Source: Taklimakanibacter sp021828105 (GTDB lineage Bacteria; Pseudomonadota; Alphaproteobacteria; Rhizobiales; Aestuariivirgaceae). Taken from it: a DNA stretch of 64,000 bases. Within the stretch, counting starts at the first letter, position 1. Each line of letters begins with the position of its first letter. Made by a program: the position numbers and the translations under genes. Shown one piece after another: positions 62,462-64,000 of this stretch. The notes below the pieces were generated by a model. It was not told the origin of the DNA. It saw nothing but the letters and a program-made list of their open reading frames with translations, and made no database searches. Location of the stretch: assembly GCA_021828105.1 (NCBI GenBank), contig JAKATG010000002.1, positions 248,001-312,000 of the forward strand, in the 5' to 3' direction.

Positions 62462-63094
62462 TCAAGGATAGAGACGGGTTTTGGTCCAGGCGCCCTCCGG
62501 TGACTCGCGGCGGAAGACGACGCGGTCGTGAAGGCGAAAGGGCCGGTCATGCCAGAATTCGATTGAGATGGGCCGCAAGCGAAAGCCCGACCAGTAGGGC
62601 GGGCGCGGCACCTCGCCAATGGCGTAGCGCGCCCCATACATGGCGACCGCCGTCTCGAGCTCGAAACGTCCTTTCAGCGGCCGCGACTGCTGCGAGGCCC
62701 AGGCGCCGATGCGGCTGTCGCGCGGGCGCGAGGAGAAATAGGCGTCGGCCTCGGCATCGCTCACCGTCTCGACGGGCCCGCGGATCCTGACTTGGCGGCG
62801 CAGCGATTTCCAGTGGAAGCACAGCGCCGCTTTCTGGGCCGACAGCAGCTCCTGACCCTTCTGGCTTTCGTAATTCGTGTAGAAGACGAAGCCCCTTCCA
62901 TCGACGCCTTTGAGCAGCACCATGCGCACATTGGGCAGGCCCTCCTCATCGACGGTGGCGAGCGCCATCGCATTGGCATCATTGGGCTCGGTCTTGCCGG
63001 CATCCTTGAGCCATTCCTCGAAAAGCGAGATCGGCTCTTCACGCTCGGTAAAGCCCTGGGCCGCCATCAGGGTCGGGAGATCGCTCAGTGACAT
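62462..63094 (-). CDS. pdxH: Pyridoxamine 5'-phosphate oxidase
   Basis: A 210-residue PdxH that oxidises pyridoxine/pyridoxamine 5'-phosphate to PLP with FMN. Family hallmarks are AMALATVDEEGLPNVRMVLL, FVFYTNYESQKGQELL and YFSSRPRDSRIGAWASQQS, with the C-terminal IEFWHDRPFRLHDR. The start MSLSDLPTL follows the usual N-terminus; an upstream TTG adds six codons. PLP from this enzyme serves metC directly downstream in the operon. Confidence 0.95.
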   Translation of the reverse strand: MSLSDLPTLMAAQGFTEREEPISLFEEWLKDAGKTEPNDANAMALATVDEEGLPNVRMVLLKGVDGRGFVFYTNYESQKGQELLSAQKAALCFHWKSLRRQVRIRGPVETVSDAEADAYFSSRPRDSRIGAWASQQSRPLKGRFELETAVAMYGARYAIGEVPRPPYWSGFRLRPISIEFWHDRPFRLHDRVVFRRESPEGAWTKTRLYP

Positions 63095-63218
63095 TTGTTT
63101 AACTTTGTCCAACTCTGCCTAAGACTTACCACATTTCGCCCCTGTTGCCGCCACCGCCCAATCCTAAGCAGATATGCGCCCAACGGGATGGGCATCTTTA
63201 GAATGCTGGGGAAGTCGA

Positions 63219-63683
63219 ATGCAATCCAAGTCTGTCGCCATCGTCACTATAGCCGGTCTTTTACTGGCCGGCTGTGCCGCCGATGCCGGCCCCAAGGAAA
63301 CCGGCGGTGCGGTCATCGGCGGTGTCGCGGGCGGTCTTCTCGGCAATACGATCGGCCATGGCAAGGGGCGCGCGGCGGCGACCATTCTGGGTGCGGCGCT
63401 CGGCGCCGTCGTCGGCGGGGCGGTCGGCCGCAATCTCGACGATACCGACCGCGAGCGGGCTTATTACGCCGCCAACCGGTCCTTCGAAACGGGACGCGAG
63501 ACCTATTGGGACAATCCGCGCTCCGGCCATCGCGGCCGCTTCAAGCCGCGCCGGTCCTATCGCGACGACGACGACCGCATGTGCCGCGATTTCGAGCACA
63601 CGATCTGGGTCGACGGCGAGCCGGAGCTGATCGAAGGCACGGCCTGCGAGATGGCCGACGGCAGCTGGCGCGTCGTCGGCTAA
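63219..63683 (+). CDS. 17-kDa surface-antigen-like glycine-zipper lipoprotein
   Basis: A 154-residue outer-membrane lipoprotein. The lipobox LLAGC places the lipidated cysteine at residue 19. A glycine-zipper segment (GGAVIGGVAGGLLGNTIGHG then ILGAALGAVVGGAVGR) matches the rickettsial 17-kDa antigen family, followed by an arginine-rich C-terminal domain (RRSYRDDDDRMCRDFEHTIW). Function is unknown beyond envelope location. Ends in a strong terminator. Confidence 0.9.
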   Translation: MQSKSVAIVTIAGLLLAGCAADAGPKETGGAVIGGVAGGLLGNTIGHGKGRAAATILGAALGAVVGGAVGRNLDDTDRERAYYAANRSFETGRETYWDNPRSGHRGRFKPRRSYRDDDDRMCRDFEHTIWVDGEPELIEGTACEMADGSWRVVG

Positions 63684-63730
63684 AGCGCGATGGCTTTACA
63701 TCGAGTCGCCATCGCGCTTTAGCTTTTTTT
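63681..63730 (+). terminator. Rho-independent terminator after the lipoprotein gene
   Basis: A 14-bp stem TAAAGCGCGATGGC/GCCATCGCGCTTTA surrounds a 13-base loop and is followed after AGC by seven T. The stem includes the stop codon of the gene. This is the strongest intrinsic terminator I saw in the window. Confidence 0.88.
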
Positions 63731-63778
63731 GCGCATGATCTTTTCGGAAAACCGGTGCCCACTTTTCCGGATCATGCT
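63731..63778. repeat. Dispersed Hyphomicrobiales-type palindromic repeat
   Basis: GCATGATC at one end pairs with GATCATGC at the other, and CGGAAAA with TTTTCCG inside. I recall this pattern (GCGCATGATC, CGGAAAACCGGT, CCACTTTTCCGGATCATGC) from many intergenic regions of Hyphomicrobiales. It lies between two convergent genes. Confidence 0.75.
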
Positions 63779-63782
63779 CTAT

Positions 63783-64000
63783 TCACTTCAATCCCAAGCG
63801 CTCCGCGAGCTTGGCGATCTTGAGCTGCTGGCGCGCGGTCACCTCGCCGTCGGCAGCCGCTACGCGCCGGACCATCCGCAGGAAATCCTCGCGCTCTCCT
63901 TGCGACAGATCGCGCATCCACAATTTCGCATAGCGCAGCGACACGTTGTTGGCGTCCTCGACATGCGACGCCACCCATTTGCCGAAGACCATGAGCTCGG
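63783..64000 (-). CDS. TerB-like protein, C-terminal part (5' end outside window)
   Basis: The frame remains open to the end of the window. The visible 72 residues include WVASHVEDANNVSLRYAKLW, RMVRRVAAADGEVTARQQLK and IAKLAERLGLK. The late part resembles the C-terminal helices of TerB-type or DnaJ-associated domains, often related to tellurite resistance or envelope stress. ATG 63992 could be a start, but no ribosome-binding site is visible before it, so the gene is probably truncated here. Confidence 0.55.
   Translation of the reverse strand, partial: ELMVFGKWVASHVEDANNVSLRYAKLWMRDLSQGEREDFLRMVRRVAAADGEVTARQQLKIAKLAERLGLK

Overview
The window is a GC-rich stretch (codon third positions are mostly G or C) from an alphaproteobacterium, most likely of the order Hyphomicrobiales (Rhizobiales). 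The main pointers are the hemC-hemD-mic60-hemY block lying divergent to tsaD-gpsA, an NAD-linked fds formate dehydrogenase, a METTL20-type protein methyltransferase, and palindromic repeats of a type I recall as common in that order. No genus can be named. I saw no rRNA, insertion sequence, integrase, CRISPR array or phage module. This reads as ordinary chromosome with small accessory patches.

Layout. 0-6.4 kb: 3' end of typA, a two-gene unit of a secreted multicopper oxidase and a large di-heme cytochrome, then a cbpA/cbpM chaperone pair. 6.4-10.5 kb: two secreted unknowns, ppa, the overlapping yggT-yggU-folD chain, tRNA-Ala(CGC), and a DUF1801 protein. 10.6-19.5 kb: an Amadori-compound (fructosamine) catabolic locus. 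It has a GntR/HutC regulator divergent from deglycase A, kinase A, a complete ABC sugar importer, deglycase B and kinase B. 19.5-24.5 kb: two tandem palindromes, a baeRF11-type release-factor-like gene, a gluconolactonase-like protein, a tautomerase, an amidotransferase, a short-chain dehydrogenase and a GNAT enzyme. 24.6-31.6 kb: formate dehydrogenase fdsGBA with fdhD and fdsD, preceded by a LysR regulator on the same strand.

31.6-38 kb: a patch of small poorly known genes: a possible small RNA, membrane proteins, an orphan XRE-type regulator, an L,D-transpeptidase, an agmatinase-like enzyme, and a membrane protein coupled to a VWA-like secreted protein. 37.8-45.4 kb: a dioxygenase-esterase fusion, an FAD-linked 2-hydroxyacid dehydrogenase operon, a phosphatase, a DUF922 protein, a Sel1 protein, an orphan, and tRNA-Thr(CGT). 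45.5-54.6 kb: heme genes with mic60, divergent from tsaD-gpsA-yciI-EVE-METTL20-gfa, then a DMT exporter. 54.8-64 kb: acetyl-CoA synthetase, a class III aminotransferase between palindromic repeats, a PPOX flavoprotein, a deaminase, an HtrA-like protease without an export signal, metC, a dehydrogenase, pdxH, a 17-kDa-antigen lipoprotein and a truncated TerB-like gene.

How the genes work together. The clearest pathway is the frl-like locus: import of a glycated amine, phosphorylation by a FrlD-type kinase, then cleavage by a FrlB-type deglycase to a sugar phosphate plus the free amine. The doubled kinase/deglycase set suggests two substrates. The fds operon oxidises formate to CO2 with NAD+, with FdhD sulfurating the molybdenum cofactor. 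The places most worth a second look are the doubled frl module, the multicopper oxidase/di-heme pair, the dioxygenase-esterase fusion, the membrane/VWA-like pair, the repeat-linked baeRF11 gene and the candidate small RNA near 31.75 kb.
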